Source: Chytridium lagenaria (Eukaryota; Chytridiomycota; Chytridiomycetes; Chytridiales; Chytridiaceae). Taken from it: a stretch of DNA of 55,204 nucleotides. How positions within the stretch are numbered: position 1 is the stretch's first letter; each line of letters begins with the position of its first letter. The notes beneath the pieces were generated by a model. It was given only the letters and a program-made list of their open reading frames with translations. It ran no database searches and had not been told where the DNA came from. The stretch lies in the NCBI GenBank assembly GCA_025449115.1, contig JAHLKC010000192.1:1-55204 (forward strand). Direction: 5' to 3'. Of this stretch, positions 54,504 to 55,204 are shown one piece after another. The translations under genes were made by a program, and so were the position numbers.

Positions 54504-55028
54504 ATGGACTCGACCGTCGCATCATCCACCACCACAACAGCCCGTCAACGCCGACCTTTTTCATCCACATCGACTCATCAACATGCATCATCCGGGGTAC
54601 CATCCCATCAAGATCACACCACCACCTCCAACACCACCACCGCGCCAACAACACCACCCACCTCTTCATCCACAACCTCATCCTCCCGTCTCACCGCCTC
54701 CCTAACGCTCTCCCTCCCTCCCTCCAAATCCCCATTCTACTACCCCCTCCGTCTCCTGACCCTCTTCACCCTCGGCTTCCTCTTCTCCATCATCATTGAT
54801 CATCTCCAGCAAGAACACAATATCACTCGGTACCCCGTCACCGTCAACAAATGGTTCAGTACCGCGAGTTGGGTGCCGCTGTGTTGTGGGTTTAGTGGGT
54901 GTCTTGTGGGGACTGTGTATCCGTGGATGGATTTGGTGGTGGGAGAGAGGCCCGGAAGGGTGAGGAGGGAGTGGTCGAGTGTTATTAGGTATGTATTTCA
55001 TGTGGGTATGAATGCGGCGTTGAAGTAG
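54504..55028 (+). CDS. INSIG-domain protein (likely incomplete)
   Basis: Insulin-induced-gene family: ER membrane proteins that in animals and fission yeast regulate sterol synthesis by binding HMG-CoA reductase or SCAP. The start MDSTVASSTTTTARQRRPFS begins a ~75-residue Ser/Thr-rich leader. The domain itself begins at PLRLLTLFTLGFLFSIIIDH (TM1), then NKWFSTASWVPLCCGFSGCL with VGTVYPWMD (TM2 and the conserved WVPxCCG and YPxxD motifs) and RREWSSVIRYVFHVGMNAAL (the REW-S-R motif and start of TM3). The frame stops at TAG 55026-55028, well before the ~200-residue domain should end. Another frame (NLLLVLALGWNN) follows directly, so a one-base error or an unrecognised intron at the window edge is likely. 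Confidence 0.85.
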   Translation: MDSTVASSTTTTARQRRPFSSTSTHQHASSGVPSHQDHTTTSNTTTAPTTPPTSSSTTSSSRLTASLTLSLPPSKSPFYYPLRLLTLFTLGFLFSIIIDHLQQEHNITRYPVTVNKWFSTASWVPLCCGFSGCLVGTVYPWMDLVVGERPGRVRREWSSVIRYVFHVGMNAALK

Positions 55029-55204
55029 AATTTATTGCTCGTTCTTGCGTTGGGATGGAATAATGGCTGCCACGGGTCGACGCAATTACTATTACAGCTC
55101 CGCAGAAGCTATACTTCATAACCAATGTATCAGCCTTGGTATCTCGCATCTACGACTTATACCTCCTCCTTACGAATCACTACTCAAAAGCATCAACTTG
55201 AAGC

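Overview
The window looks like nuclear DNA of a fungus, most likely a zoosporic (chytrid-like) one. The evidence is many short GT-AG introns (about 45-250 bp); a KCH/PRM6-type potassium transport protein, a family I know only from fungi; a fused dethiobiotin synthetase/DAPA aminotransferase; INSIG and SFT2 proteins; and ankyrin proteins with the HENRTEGC repeat style common in chytrids and also in oomycetes. The placement is inference. An oomycete is the main alternative, and the KCH gene argues against it.

Layout. Positions 1-5570 are repeat-rich: a ~170-bp tandem repeat carrying a palindrome centred on TTCGAA, long palindromes, 24-bp and 48-bp tandem arrays, and two dispersed element families of about 215 bp. 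Positions 5580-7345 hold tandemly duplicated promoter-like modules with TATA boxes and nine copies of a 25-bp inverted repeat (9-bp arms, 7-bp spacer). They lie upstream of an unrecognised gene (7476 to about 9900) whose protein ends in basic and acidic repeats. A tenth copy lies just downstream of it. Positions 10000-14780 are gene-poor. A short ABCC/MRP transporter runs leftward (14786-20025). Positions 20750-24240 contain a Helitron-type helicase remnant and a 559-bp inverted-repeat transposon. Next come an F-box/LRR-like gene (about 24485-26236), a full-size ABCG transporter (27258-31976), a KCH-family membrane protein (32689-34947, minus), two inverted ankyrin paralogues (35626-36901 plus and 40594-42094 minus) flanking the bifunctional biotin gene (37431-39993), the nuclear cap-binding subunit CBP80 (42151-45548), RLI1/ABCE1 (45906-48375, minus), a His-rich zinc transporter (48684-50399), an unrecognised multipass membrane protein (51050 to about 52378), SFT2 (52899-53567) and an INSIG-domain protein (54504-55028). 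From about 27 kb rightward the window is ordinary, gene-dense housekeeping DNA.

Reading frames are broken by single-base insertions or deletions in many genes, including RLI1 and CBP80, which should be essential and single-copy. I therefore read most breaks as sequencing or assembly indels, not as pseudogenisation, and give whole-gene spans. The most unusual structure is the palindrome and promoter-module array at 5.6-7.3 kb with its associated gene. The genes do not form one pathway, and adjacency here says little about shared function.
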